From Salminus brasiliensis (lineage: Eukaryota > Chordata > Actinopteri > Characiformes > Bryconidae), in the NCBI RefSeq assembly GCF_030463535.1, contig NC_132894.1, positions 10,961,933-11,025,932 on the forward strand: 64,000 bases of DNA. Direction: 5' to 3'. Of this stretch, positions 43,394-55,200 are shown piece after piece; position 1 is the first letter of the stretch; each line of letters opens with the position of its first letter. The position numbers and the translations under genes were made by a program. Below the pieces are notes generated by a model. That model worked only from the letters and a program-made list of their open reading frames with translations. It searched no databases and was not told the origin of the DNA.

Positions 43394-44100
43394 TACAATT
43401 TCCAAAGATTTGATGGTGATAAATATAAATGCTGCTGTCTGTCATGTCTGTCTTGTCCCAGTCATACTTATATATTTTTCTAAGTCACTGGAAAATTCTA
43501 CTTTTTACTGTCTGTAGGGGCAAATCCTGCCCTCTACTGGAACATGCTATGTGTGTACAGTAATAAAGCTGCCAGAAGTCTTTAACTGTTCATCAGTAGT
43601 AGTTGTGATCATAATTCTGTGGGTAACATCTGGTGCATGAGTTCTACTCTGCTATATGTTCTAACATTTACAGTCTCCTCCTTTTTCTCAGGTCAGGTCA
43701 AGCCTTCCTCTGTTTCCCTACATCATTCCCTACACATACATTTAAATCATCAATCTGTTGTAATGTATTGTTTGAAGTTTTTATGTATTTCTAGCAAAGT
43801 CATCTTCAAGTAATAAAAATAATAATAAATATATATATATTTATATAATCCTACACCTTACTCTGTGTGTTTCTACATCTGATTTACTGTTAATTATTCC
43901 CCAAAATAATGCTGCTTCTATTGTAACGCTGAAGGTTGTCATGCGTTCCGTGTCCTGTCTTTTTCATCTACACATTAGCTCCCTTTTGTGAGGTGATGTG
44001 CAAACAGTGACTAACCAGAGTCCGATATTACTGATAAGCTCTTGTTGAAGAAAACCACACCTCTGCTACATGGCCACATCCTGTTAAGGATGTGGTTTTT
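41766..44100. other. Intergenic region mpv17l2 to mucin-like gene
   Basis: Holds a T-run (42824-42853), an A-run near 43147, a (TA)n tract at 43354-43385 and AT-rich sequence. The ATG-led frames seen are short and unconserved in pattern. No gene recognised; part may be a long 3' UTR of mpv17l2. Confidence 0.5.
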
Positions 44101-44176
44101 GCCTCGGCTGCAGAGTTATCAGCTGTCACAGTGCTGTTCCTCTGCTGCGTTACACAGGTGACTGGTGTTCAACAGC

Positions 44177-47100
44177 ATGGCTAAAATGATGCATGCTATT
44201 GCAGTTTTAATCCTCGCTTCAGGGTCTTCATTGCTAGGTAAGCCTGTTTAAGTGTTTTTCATAAGTTGCTTGGCTAGCTGTACTGCCCTTTTACAGTGCA
44301 AACTATCAAGGCACTCACGGCAGAATGCAAAACCATGCAAAGTACCTCCTCAAGGTAGGACACTTGGGGAACGTGAAGCTAGTTCAGCCATTCTAATTAC
44401 ATAGTACGTTTTGTTACTGTGGCCTGGTTTGACTTGTAGCTGTGGTTTGTGGTGTTGGAGGCTGTTGTGTCTCGGACTGAAAACTTACATGACTGGCCCT
44501 GTTTATGAGAAGGTTAAGTTAACTTAAGCTACTACGATTGGGGGAAATGAGCTTATTACAATGGAAATGTGTCTAGAAAGTGAGCCCTCCTAAGCCAGCC
44601 CACTTTGCCCATTCTGTACCAACCAAACCAAACCTTCTCCTTTGCTTTATCTGCAGCCCTAAGTGAAACCACACCAACAACTCCTTCAGTGTTATCTGCC
44701 CGATCTGAGTCTACTTCAACATCTACTACAGCTCGAGCGGAACCTGAAACTTCTTCCTTACAATCAGCCACTCATGCCACCTCAAAACCATCTGCCATCT
44801 CTGAAACACATGGAGCAACAAAGCAATCCTCAGAACCGACCACTCAAACTTCTACTCTACGCACAGGCACCACAGCTGAGCCCCATAGGTCCAACAGTCC
44901 AGAAACAACAACCACCCATTCAACAGTGACCGGACACCATTCAGAGTCAGCCACAACTGACTCACATGGAGGCAATGGCAGTGTCCCTGAACGAACAACA
45001 CAAGTGACCAGAAATGACAGCACTGGAACTACTGTGCTGGTGACAACCAAGCAGCTATCTACTAAAGCACCCAATAAAACAGCTTCAGCAGACAAAGTGA
45101 ACACAACCCCGACCTCAGGTACATTCGATCACAATTACTTGACTGAATGGATTAAAAAAAGAAACCTCATGGACATACCAATTTGTGTTTTCAAAAGCTT
45201 AGAAGTTTTCTAAAAGCGTAATGGTCTCCAATTTTTTATCTCTCTAAGACTAGATTAAGATCTGTTCATTGAAAGCAGTTTTTCTCTGCCTAAACCTGTT
45301 AGATCTAGCAAGATGTGAGGCTATTTGTCGTGTTATGCCATATATTATGTAGTGCAGCATTGTATCGTTCAGCCTCGTCACTTTTCTTCTTCTGTGTTTT
45401 CTCATTGCAATACCCAAAATGCTTCACACAAATATATCATACAACCTCTGGGAATCCAACCCTGACTGCTAGCCTAGCCACTGATGTATACACTTCTCAC
45501 CTTACAACTTCTCTTAGTTGTCGAACAATGATCGAAGACATGGTTCAGTTTAGGAAGGTGCAGAGTTGCAGTAGGCTATACCTGTCAGTAATGTAAGCCA
45601 TATGACTTCTTTTCACAGCCTGCCCTGAAAATTCCTTTTCACAGCCTGCCACCTCATAATTCATAATTTTTCAGAACTTACCTTCCTGATACATCATCAG
45701 AAGGGGGGTTCTTATTTATTAAACTGAAAATCTTGCTTGTGAAACTACTGCAGGACCAGTCTGGGGTGCGATTTGTCATGTTTGATACAAATGTAGAGAT
45801 ACTTTTACTTTTCAATTTTTTTTCTGAAGTGCTCTTTTAGTCAATTTTTATAGTTTAGCCTTTTTAAAAGCTTGAACGCTAATTAGTAGTTTCTCTATTA
45901 CCAGTATAATAAATTAATGTTCCACCAACATCTCAGATTACCTGATTACATTACATTATATTGATTACTAATATAATTGATAGTTACAGTACTGATTTCA
46001 GATCACTCGATTAATTGCTACTTATTCAATTGCTAATGTAATAATAAACAATTCATTTAATTTATTATTAAAATAATCAGTAGATTCCTCAAATAATTGA
46101 TAGTCTCTTGACTTCTTTAAATGCACAATTGTCAAAAATAATCAGATTACTCAATTATGTCAGCTCTTGATGTCTCTGATTACCTGATAAATCTTCAAAA
46201 TAATTAGTAGATTACTTAGTAGTTATTAACTGATATATTAGATCAGTGATTACTTGATTAATCGTCAAAATAATCTGATGCTCGATTATTAACTAACTTC
46301 AGCTTGTTACTTCTCTGATTAATTACATGATTATTTGTTAAAATATTCAGTAGATTAATCAATTATTAACTGACATATTTGGTCTTGACTTCTGATTAAA
46401 CGATTAATCTTCAAAATAATTAGATTCATACTCGATTATTCAAAAATAATCAGTAGATTACATAATTATTTAACTGATATTTTAAGTTTTGACATATCTA
46501 ATGACACGACTATTGGTCAACATAATCAGTAAATTACTTGATTATATATTGATATTAGGCTCTTGACTTCTAATTACAAGATTAATTGTCCAAATAGTAA
46601 TAGAGTAATAGAGTAATAGAGCACTTAATTATGAATGTCAGCTCAATTAGCTTCTGATTTCATGATTGTCAAAATAATCAACAAATTATTTTATTAATAA
46701 CTGATAGCGGCAGCTCTACTGTGTTCTCTGATTACCAGGTTACTTGTCAAAATCAGTAGCTCTGATAATGTCAGTTCAGTTAGCTTTTACGATTATACGA
46801 TCAATCATCAAAATAATCAACAGATTACCTGACCTCTGTTGTCTAAATATTTCAGCACTTTTTTTAAACACTTCTTGCTTGTAATTCTGTGTGATTCTGC
46901 TGCTTCTTCTCACACAGCTTCACAAGGGAACAGCTTGGCGAGGAATCCAGGGCTCGTGGCCGTCCTGTGTATTTTCTTTATAGTTCTGGCTTTGGTGCTT
47001 GTGGTCGTGATTGCGAAGGTCATCACCACCTGCAGGAAGCCGAAGTTTGAAAGGCTGGATGATTTACCAATGGTGAGATTCTGTTTGCTCTGCCCACGCC

Positions 47101-47249
47101 CTTTAATATAACTTTACACGTTGCAGGATGGCGTTACCACTATTTATCATCGGAAACCTTTTTCCATGTTTTTCATGATTGTCTTCTTTTTCTTCTAGCA
47201 GAGCAAGATGAGGGAGGACTCACCATTTGCCCGATACCCTCCAAATTAG
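44177..47249 (+). CDS. Mucin-like single-pass membrane protein, not recognised
   Basis: Exons: 44177-44237, 44657-45118, 46918-47072, 47199-47249, phases consistent, 242 residues. Seen: a signal peptide (MAKMMHAIAVLILASGSSLL); about 155 residues dominated by Thr and Ser with Pro and scattered acidic residues, a typical O-glycosylated stalk; N-glycosylation sequons such as NDST and NKT; one strong transmembrane helix (LVAVLCIFFIVLALVLVVVI); and a short basic-then-acidic cytoplasmic tail with CRKPKFERLDDLPM and ending SPFARYPPN. No cysteine-rich or SEA domain is visible. The overall plan resembles small sialomucins, but I cannot assign a family. The start is supported by the signal peptide. The last exon has a TAGCAG tandem acceptor, so a glutamine may be included or skipped. 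Confidence 0.8.
45900..46830. repeat. Degenerate tandem repeat in intron 2 of the mucin-like gene
   Basis: The phrase GATTAATCGTCAAAATAATC followed by AGTAGATTAC and ATTAACTGATA recurs about every 70-90 bases with strong divergence (46140, 46195, 46260, 46320, 46400, 46510, 46580, 46670, 46740, 46800). An old AT-rich satellite or repeated transposon tail. Confidence 0.7.
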
Positions 47250-48739
47250 AGGAGCTTTTGATCAAGTGCACCCAAAAAAATGACACCTGAATGCACATGT
47301 AAAGATGTGGTGTGCTGCTTCATGAGGGAAAGAGGGTAGATGTTGCTTGAACTGTGGACAGGACAGCACAGATAACATGTTAGGCATGTTTTAAGAAGTA
47401 GAAACACCCTTGTGGGATAGGCCTATTTTCTCTCGCACATGCTTATAGAATCGTATGCACTGCTATGGAAAATGTACATTTGTCTTATTTGATTGTCAAA
47501 AGGTAATTGACACTGTTTGGTTTATGAAACAATGCCACTTATGTTTTTTATGTGCTGAGGTAACGTAGTCCTTGCTGTTTCCACAGTTGTGTAATGTTGT
47601 GATCTCTGTCTGTGTGTAAGTGAGAGCAAGAAAGGGAAGCCATGTCTACATGTGTGGTTGTCAATTCAATCATGTCATTTCTTTTGACTCTAATGCTTGA
47701 CCGATGGACAATAATTAGGTTGGGTTATTGTGAAGGTTACTGTTCATATGCCAACTTTTAGTTCAAGTTGAAGTCCAAGAATTCCAAAAGATACCAAAAA
47801 ACAACTACCAGTAGTTCTCCAGCCAAAACAGATGTAGAAGTAGCTGTACTGAAACTACTCTGATAAAATACTTTGTTGTAAAGCTGCTGCATGAGAACAG
47901 TTAATCGTTTCACTACAATCTTACCATCAAATCAGATATTGCATACTGTTCATCTGAACATGAGTGTGGTAGAATATCATGTGAGTTTTAAGCAAATTAA
48001 AACTATGATCAAATCAGTACATCTCTGGTCATTTCTACCTACCTTGAGTATTTAACAACTCAGTCAGCATGGTAAAATCACTACAGTACAACAGTAAAGG
48101 GCCCATATCACTCAACACTAAATGCTTTCTTAAATAAGAGTACTGAGTAAACACTGGTGAGGTTGCACAGCATATGGTTAAATTCACAGTCCATATACAG
48201 TATAGTCAGTATTTGGGACAATCTTGGGACAATCTTTGGGACATCCTCAATCCAGTCTTGTGTCGTCAATCTTTTGTCAATTAAGTGTCAAATCTAGTTC
48301 ATGGACACAGGGATTTTTTTAATTAACTGAGATTCTGGTGGTGCTGTCGTCCCATCCCTTTCACACGTTCACTCAGGTTTTCTGATGGTGGAGCAGATGG
48401 CATGCTGATGTCTTAGGGAGCCCATATATCTGTGCTTCCTCCTAGATCTCCATTTTTAGTTACGTAGGCTGTTACAGGGAGGTCTGCTGGAGTCACTGTC
48501 TGAAAGGTGTTTAAATTTACATACTGTGTCCTGCCACCTCAAACACAGTCTAACAATCTGTGTGTTTCTTTTTGCCAACCTAAAAATGCCCTCAAGTCTG
48601 GTTTAATGCTGGTGTAAGATTAATGCTGAATGGGAGTCCCTGCTGTCTGCTCTCCGAGTGGCTAGACTCACCTGCAGTGCCTTTCACTCTCCTGTTCTGA
48701 TGGACCTTTGCTGGCTGGATTTTGGTTATTTTTTTAAGA
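47250..48739. other. 3' UTR/intergenic region after the mucin-like gene
   Basis: No coding feature recognised. ATTAAA near 47996 could end the mucin-like transcript; I see no clear AATAAA close to the stop. Confidence 0.4.
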
Positions 48740-49130
48740 GATATCAACAACAACATTCTAACTTCCTGATGTTTGGGTGTAAAAGCAACCGTCACAGCAA
48801 CCACCTGCAATATCACAACAATGGCAGTTATGTAACAGTATCACAGCAACTACTTAGCATCCATATGGGACACCACAAGGACCACCTAGCAATATCATAG
48901 CAACCATCCAGGAACACCTAAACAACACCATAGAACCCCCTTAGCAACGCTTTATCCACCACATGAAAAACCATAGCAACAATTTAAAAACACCCTAGCA
49001 ACTACTAGCACACGTGATCATGCAGTTTTAACATTTCCAACATTTAGCAACCACTTGAAATATCATAGCAACCACCCAACAAAAACATCCTAGTTTCACC
49101 ATAGTGACTACATAGCAACAGTCTAGCAAC
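48740..49130. repeat. AGCAACCAC minisatellite-like repeat
   Basis: Repeats of ACCATAGCAACCACCTAGCA-like units at irregular 20-30 base spacing (AGCAACCACCTGCAATATCA, AGCAACTACTTAGCATCCAT, AGCAACCATCCAGGAACACC). This is a common teleost degenerate tandem repeat. Confidence 0.75.
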
Positions 49131-49631
49131 CGCCACTTCAGTTGCGCAATCACTCCCCACTTTCTTCAGGAAATGCACATTTCTAGTTAATTATCCGTTG
49201 TCGACAGGAGGAGGGTGTTTTTCCCCTCAAAGTTTTTTCCTCTTAACAAAAACCAACGAATTCACTGGAATACTTACAAAAAAAACAAGGTTATTTACAT
49301 AGTGTGTGTGTCTTAAGAAATAAAAAGTTAATATGTGTAATAATTCATAGTTGTAGTTTTTTTGGTGCATAAAGTGTTTACAACGTGTAAATCTTACTTA
49401 CAAAATAATTCAGATCATCAAAAAAAAAAACATTTGACCAAACGGCACGGAGTCAGTCTGTCCTCGGTTTCTCTGTTTGAGGACTGGCAGCTCAGTTTTC
49501 ATAACCAACACGATGTTGGCAGACTTGCTTTAGCCGGACGAGATAAGAACTGTATTTTAACATGCAGTTTTAGCTTTATCCGGTAGGCGACGCCCGGATT
49601 TATCCTACATACTTATGAATAATGTTACCTT

Positions 49632-49633
49632 AA

Positions 49634-49706
<73 letters not shown>
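49632..49706. repeat. Compound microsatellite A(n)-(TA)n-(GA)n
   Basis: A run of about 20 A, then about 28 bases of TA, then about 28 bases of GA. It lies 200 bases upstream of the last gene's first exon region. Confidence 0.95.
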
Positions 49707-49710
<4 letters not shown>

Positions 49711-49899
49711 CTTTTTTTAATTATAATGAATACGCCAAAGTTGGTCAGGTCGAGCAAGCCTGAGGTGAGCTGGACCCACCAGTCCGATGTCACCCAGATT
49801 TCCACACTTTCAAAGGTGTGAAATAGAAATAGATAGAGTGAACCCAGAGTTCAGTCCTTCGGCGAAGTAAAGCGACTTTCACTACGAGCTCGAAGCACG

Positions 49900-49989
49900 A
49901 TGGCTGCTGCTGCTGCTGCTGCTGCTGCTTTCCACGCTCCTTTGTTTACATCTAGAGTTACTCGGTTTTTGTGCCACGTGACCAGATGA
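49900..49989 (+). other. Short upstream frame with nine GCT codons
   Basis: ATG at 49900 is followed by nine GCT triplets (49903-49929), giving polyalanine, and a further nineteen codons to a TGA at 49987-49989. If transcription starts upstream, this is an upstream reading frame in the 5' UTR of the following gene. Otherwise it is a trinucleotide repeat in the promoter. Confidence 0.35.
49972..49981 (+). promoter_or_regulatory. CACGTGAC E-box (CLEAR-like)
   Basis: GCCACGTGAC contains a palindromic CACGTG E-box with the AC flank favoured by MiT/TFE factors. It lies in a less AT-rich stretch just upstream of a good splice donor, so it may be promoter sequence. Function is inferred. Confidence 0.35.
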
Positions 49990-50181
49990 AGCGTCATCTG
50001 GAGCGAGCCTTTGGTTCAGAGTTTGAAGTCTGGGAGACTGAAAGCCAGCGAATAAAACATGTAGCCTAACTTTCCCTCAGCCCGACAGTGAGCCGCCCTG
50101 GTCCTTCTCCTGACTTTCACTCACTTTGCGGAAGGTAGAAGACGACCTTTTAACCGAACCAGCCGAGAAAAGGCTTTTCAG
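49990..50181 (+). other. Probable noncoding first exon of the last gene (start unresolved)
   Basis: A locally GC-richer stretch without TATA ends in TTTTCAG|GTAAGTCTCC, a strong donor after 50181. The lack of a long open frame and the start codon found in the next exon suggest 5' UTR. The 5' boundary given is only a placeholder. Confidence 0.45.
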
Positions 50182-52187
50182 GTAAGTCTCCCCCCTTCCA
50201 CACACACACACACACACACACACCTCTCAAACTAGTCTTAAACCCGAGTCTCGAGTTTTTCCAGTTCGTGATAGCAAACGTTAACGTATTTCGTACGGGA
50301 CTTCTTTTTTTTTAACGTGCATCTAGTCTGTTTTAAGGCTTAACACACTGCTACCCGCCTTCTGTCACAGAACGTCTGTTCATATCTTCTCCATAAACTT
50401 TTAGAAAAGTGGTGAAAAGTTAAAGCAGAGGTGGGGAATATTCATTTGAGACAGTAAAGGAGATTTAACGAGCTGAGAAGTGAGGGGAGATGCAGGAAAT
50501 CACGTATTCGCACAACTCACCACTAAATATGTCTGTGACTCAAGTCGTGTGAAATCATGGTTCTTTACTTCTTGCTCAGCAGAGATGAGTAAGTAGGACG
50601 TTCATTCCCTTCGTTCAGATGCACGTAGTTAAGAGTGTTTAAGTTTAACATTTTTTTTTTTTTTTACATGAAAATGTAATTATATCTTTTTGAGGAAACT
50701 TTCCCTAATTTTACACCAAAACCAAGAAAGTAGCCCCTAACAAACTCCACTTCCTCTGATAATAGCTGGTGGATGGTGGGTGTATTCATAAGTTCACAGG
50801 TTCATAGGAACTTTAGTTAAGTGCTAGGGTAGCTACTCCTACAGTACTTGATTGACATCCTTTTACAGATGAAACTGTCCGCTGCCTAGATTTGAAGCTG
50901 GTTCACCCACCTCACCCACCTTCTGGACTTGAGTGAGTGAGTGAGTGAGTCCAGAAGTTCACCACACTGCCCTCTGGGTGGTGTCTCAGCCCCACATGCA
51001 CAAGGAAGGGACTTCATTCCTTATTTAAATGCCAGATCTCAGCTCATAATCAAGTTTTGCAAGCATGTGCGGCATCGCTGCTCAAACACACTGGGTCCCA
51101 CGCTTTAACTTTGTACCCATCACCTAAGGCTTTCGTGTGCTTATTAGGGCATGACAGAATTAAGCTGAAGAAAAGATTCAATGTTTCTGAGTGAACGCTC
51201 CTTCCTCAACGCATATCAGCACCTCGCTGTAATGGAAAAGTAATGAGATAATGAGAGTATCTCTTTAATGGAGGACCATTAAAACCGCTCAGTCAAAGAC
51301 GCAATAAAAATGGTTCCAAGTCGGTGCACTCAATTAAGACAAGATTGCTAAGTGGCTTTAGTTCAGAGCCAGAACCAGGTCCGGTACTTATTCACTTGAC
51401 TGTGTTTCGCTGTCAGTATTGCTGTAGCACCTGTGTGTGCCCTGCTGGTTGCATCAGAGATTCCCTGCTGATGGAAAACAGCAGTAAAAATCAGTTTTCC
51501 TCATGAATATTTGACAGTGTATGGATTTTAGACTTCCTACATTGCACTCAAGCTTTGGTGGAGGTTCAGTGGGATTTTATCACGGACCAACATCCCATTT
51601 GACCCATTTGCCAGTCAAGTTCCAAAGCAATTGAGGTGGAGGATCAGGGGTGTTATGATTCAGCCCCGCTTTATTGCCCTAGACAATATTGTGCGTCTGC
51701 GTCATACCGCAAGACACTTCAAAGGAGATCATGCCTGTACTTTATGGCATCCCATGATAAGTTTGAACTCAGGGAGCACAGGTTGATAGATTTCAGCCTC
51801 CAAGAGGTTAATATTTGAAGGGATACAGTCTTAAGAACTGTCGAAAAAAGATATTGCATATTGTTGATGTCATATCAAAACCTTGAAAGGTTCATTTTGT
51901 GCGAATGGACCCACATAAAATGGTCCATAGTTACATGGTATAAAATCATCTTATGTTGATGTACATGCTTTAAAACAGATAAGGTTTTGCATTGCAGTGA
52001 CGATATAGACTTCATTCACTTTGGGTAATCTTCTGATTAACTTTTACTGAGTAATCTTATTTTCTGTCTGTTTTTCTGGCTGTAGGGTGTGGTGCAATGT
52101 ATGTGAGTTTGAAATTTGGCCTCTGTCAGCTGACAGTTTCGAGTGCAGTCACTACTCTAATTCTTGTTGATTTATTTTTCATTTCAG
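50182..52187. other. First intron of the last gene
   Basis: Starts GTAAGT and contains a (CA)n tract (about 50202-50222), a GAGT repeat near 50935-50950 and a T-run at 50653. Bases 51180-51290 (TAATGAGATAATGAGAG core) have the low-complexity-free look of a conserved noncoding element, but this cannot be shown from one sequence. Confidence 0.35.
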
Positions 52188-52234
52188 AAGTCTACGCTGC
52201 TTCTTGCCAAGTACAAACGGGGAATTCTGTGTCA

Positions 52235-55200
52235 ATGTCCCGTCTATCAACAGAGGTAACTCATGTGCTCATATACCGTTGCCACCCATAAATGAATCAT
52301 TCTGAATCATCTGTTGTATTCCCGAGAAGGAGCAAACATTCTTAGCTGTGGAGTAAAATCAAATTAACATGAGTTATCACTTACACCAGATGCAGTCCAT
52401 CAGCCAAGACTTGTTTGGTGTCTGAACTTTACTCCTTTAGGATAGAACAGGAGTTCTGGGATAATGTTGCTAATAAACACTAGACTTGGACAGTTACCAA
52501 GCTCATCCATGTAAATACATGCCTTCAAAAGCAATGTATTACAATGTTGCTATGTGAATGCTTAAAAAAGCTTTGGTAGAAGAGCATGAATAGCCATTAT
52601 TTAAACATTTTAGCTAAAAATTGGACTACATTATCATCCATGTAACATCCCACTTAGCACTATTCAGTTTTTAAACTGGACTGCAATGTGTGGATGATAC
52701 CATGTAGTGTGCTGAGGTAAAAGTGGTACCAGTTTTTCAAAAAAGCTGGCAAGCCATGTCCTTAACTGCATCAGTTTGTCCGTGCAAAGCAAGTAAAGAT
52801 CTAAGTGGGTTTTGAGTGGGTTGAGATACGTGTTGGGCAGGTATTTACAGAGAGGAAATTGGTGATCAGTGTTTGTTAGCAATGTTAGCCTACCACCCCC
52901 TGTTGTAAAGTGTCAGATTTCAGCTACCAAACATGTCTTGACTAATTGAGTGCAGCTGGGATAAGTAATAAATAATGTACGAATGGTATACAAATCTTAT
53001 TAAAATATATAATTACAAGACAGTTGATATGACAGTGATGATACACACTTTTAAAAGGAATTCTTGACAGGTTTTGTAGTTAAGATATTGTTCTATATAC
53101 CACAGAAATGGTTCAACTATGGCAACAAGCCAAGTACGCTTTTTTCAGTACTACACAGAACTCATTCTTTCTTTTTACTATGAAAAGGTAGTTTTGTATA
53201 GCACTGAAACAAGCTTCTTCGATTTGTTGCCATAGTGGAACTATTTTGGGTGCTGTGTAGAACCATTTAAAAGCCATTTTTATGCCTTTTTTAAATTGAC
53301 ATTAATGAACTGTGCTTTTATGTGTGCAAAGTACCACCATCTCCTTCAGGTGTGTGTGTCTGTATAATTGTGGGTGGACAAGGGAGTTACGGTGTTATAA
53401 AGGCTTATCTAACAAATACGTACTTGCATGCAATTTGCCAACCCAAGCCCAGTACAGAGTACACACACATATCTAGCATACTTGCTGGGTTACAGGATTA
53501 ATTTGACCTGCAATTAACACCTCAAGAAAATCTCAACATATGTTGATGTGTCGTGAAAATCGACACTGAATAAATAAGACTGTGAGAAATGGCAGGTGCT
53601 AAGGTGCGAAGTCAAACATCATTATACAGTGCTGATTCTGGAACAGATGAGGAGGTCTGCCATACAACTTCTTGGTTGTGTAAGGCACTGTAAATTTGTC
53701 AGGTTGTCTCTGCATCAGTGCTGTATCACTATGCAAATTGGTCAATTTTACACCTAATATTTCCAGTCATATTGTTTAGATGTTATGGTGTACAGCTCAT
53801 ACAGCTGTTAACTTTGATAACCTCCCCATTATAAAGCTACAATTCAGAAAAAATAAGAAAATCTTTTTGGAGCAATACTATAGATGAGCATTTCTTAGTT
53901 ATAAGTTTTGGTTTGGGTCAATTTGGCAACCCAGGACTGGGTCCAGTTTGGATGAGCCTAGCGTGAGTTGTTTGTGTGGCAGTTAGCCCTAAGTACTGTT
54001 AGGTTAAAAAACCTTAATTGAAGTTACAGCTTCCCAGACTGTGTTAAAAAAAAGTCAGTAGTAGCCGGTTCAAACTGTGCACCATCAGGGAGCAGTTCAG
54101 TTGGCCAGAATGGTGGCATAGTGATGGGTAAGACTATCATAATGAACATCACAATGTTTTCCTTTGAGGTCTGCACACTGCTGCCCTCTTCAAAGTTGTC
54201 ATTTGCTTTTACTCGGTTGGATGCCCTACAAAGCTCCTATACAGCTTAAAAGTTTAGAGCTGTATTGGTACACAAACAGTCGTACACAAAAGTCTGGACC
54301 TCGTAGGCCTTTTAAACTGAGGCATAGTAAACACATCCTCTGTAGGTAATCAGCTATAAACACTATGCTTTTAGCAAATCCTATTTCACAATAACTGTAA
54401 CAAAAACCCAAATATCAATCATAAAATAAATATTTGGACACCCAAAGCATATCTGTGTAGTGCTTTTTACAACTGATGTCTCAAAGCAGCTTTACAGTAA
54501 TCCAGTAATAGGACAAAAGATCAACCAAACATAAACCATAAACATAAAGACCCCTGTGAGTTCGAGCTGGAGGAAGAAACCTTGGGAGGAACCAAGACTC
54601 ACAAGGCAGGACCCATCGTCCACTGGTCAAAACTACTGCCACACAAGACTTTTCTTCTGCTCATGTGTGCTGATATAATTGTATTAGAGAATGGTAAGAA
54701 TAGGTAATGACGGTAATGATGATGGTAAAATGGTGGTAATAGTAATAATCCATGCAAACTTAGTCAGGAATGGAGGGTGGGCAACGAGTCCGAGGCAGGT
54801 AGCAGGAGCTGGAGGGTGGGCAGCCGTTCTTAGGCCAGTAGCAGGAGAGCCCGATGTTCAGCCTTTCAGTCAGTGTCAGGCCGGACAGGTGGGCAGTCAT
54901 TAACTCGGAAAAGGGTACATTTATCAGGTCTCAGACCTTGATAAGCAAGTCAGGTCTAAGGCACGTCAGCAATTATAATTAGGAATCGTCATGTGCATCA
55001 ACATTTCAAGCTTTAAAAAATCTCTGACTTTTTAAACACTGTATTAACACTCTTCAAACATGGGCTCATCTAATTACCTGTCTAAAGATCTGAAAACGTA
55101 AGCCACTGATGCTCACACGACAGGGGAAGGGTATAAGAAGGTATCTAAACGTTCTCAGCTTGTGGTTTCTCTTATTGCACAAACATGCAAGCAAAAAAAA

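Noticed and set aside
44556-45104. Frames opposite the mucin-like stalk
   Set aside because: Shadows of the repetitive Thr/Ser codons of the + strand exon.
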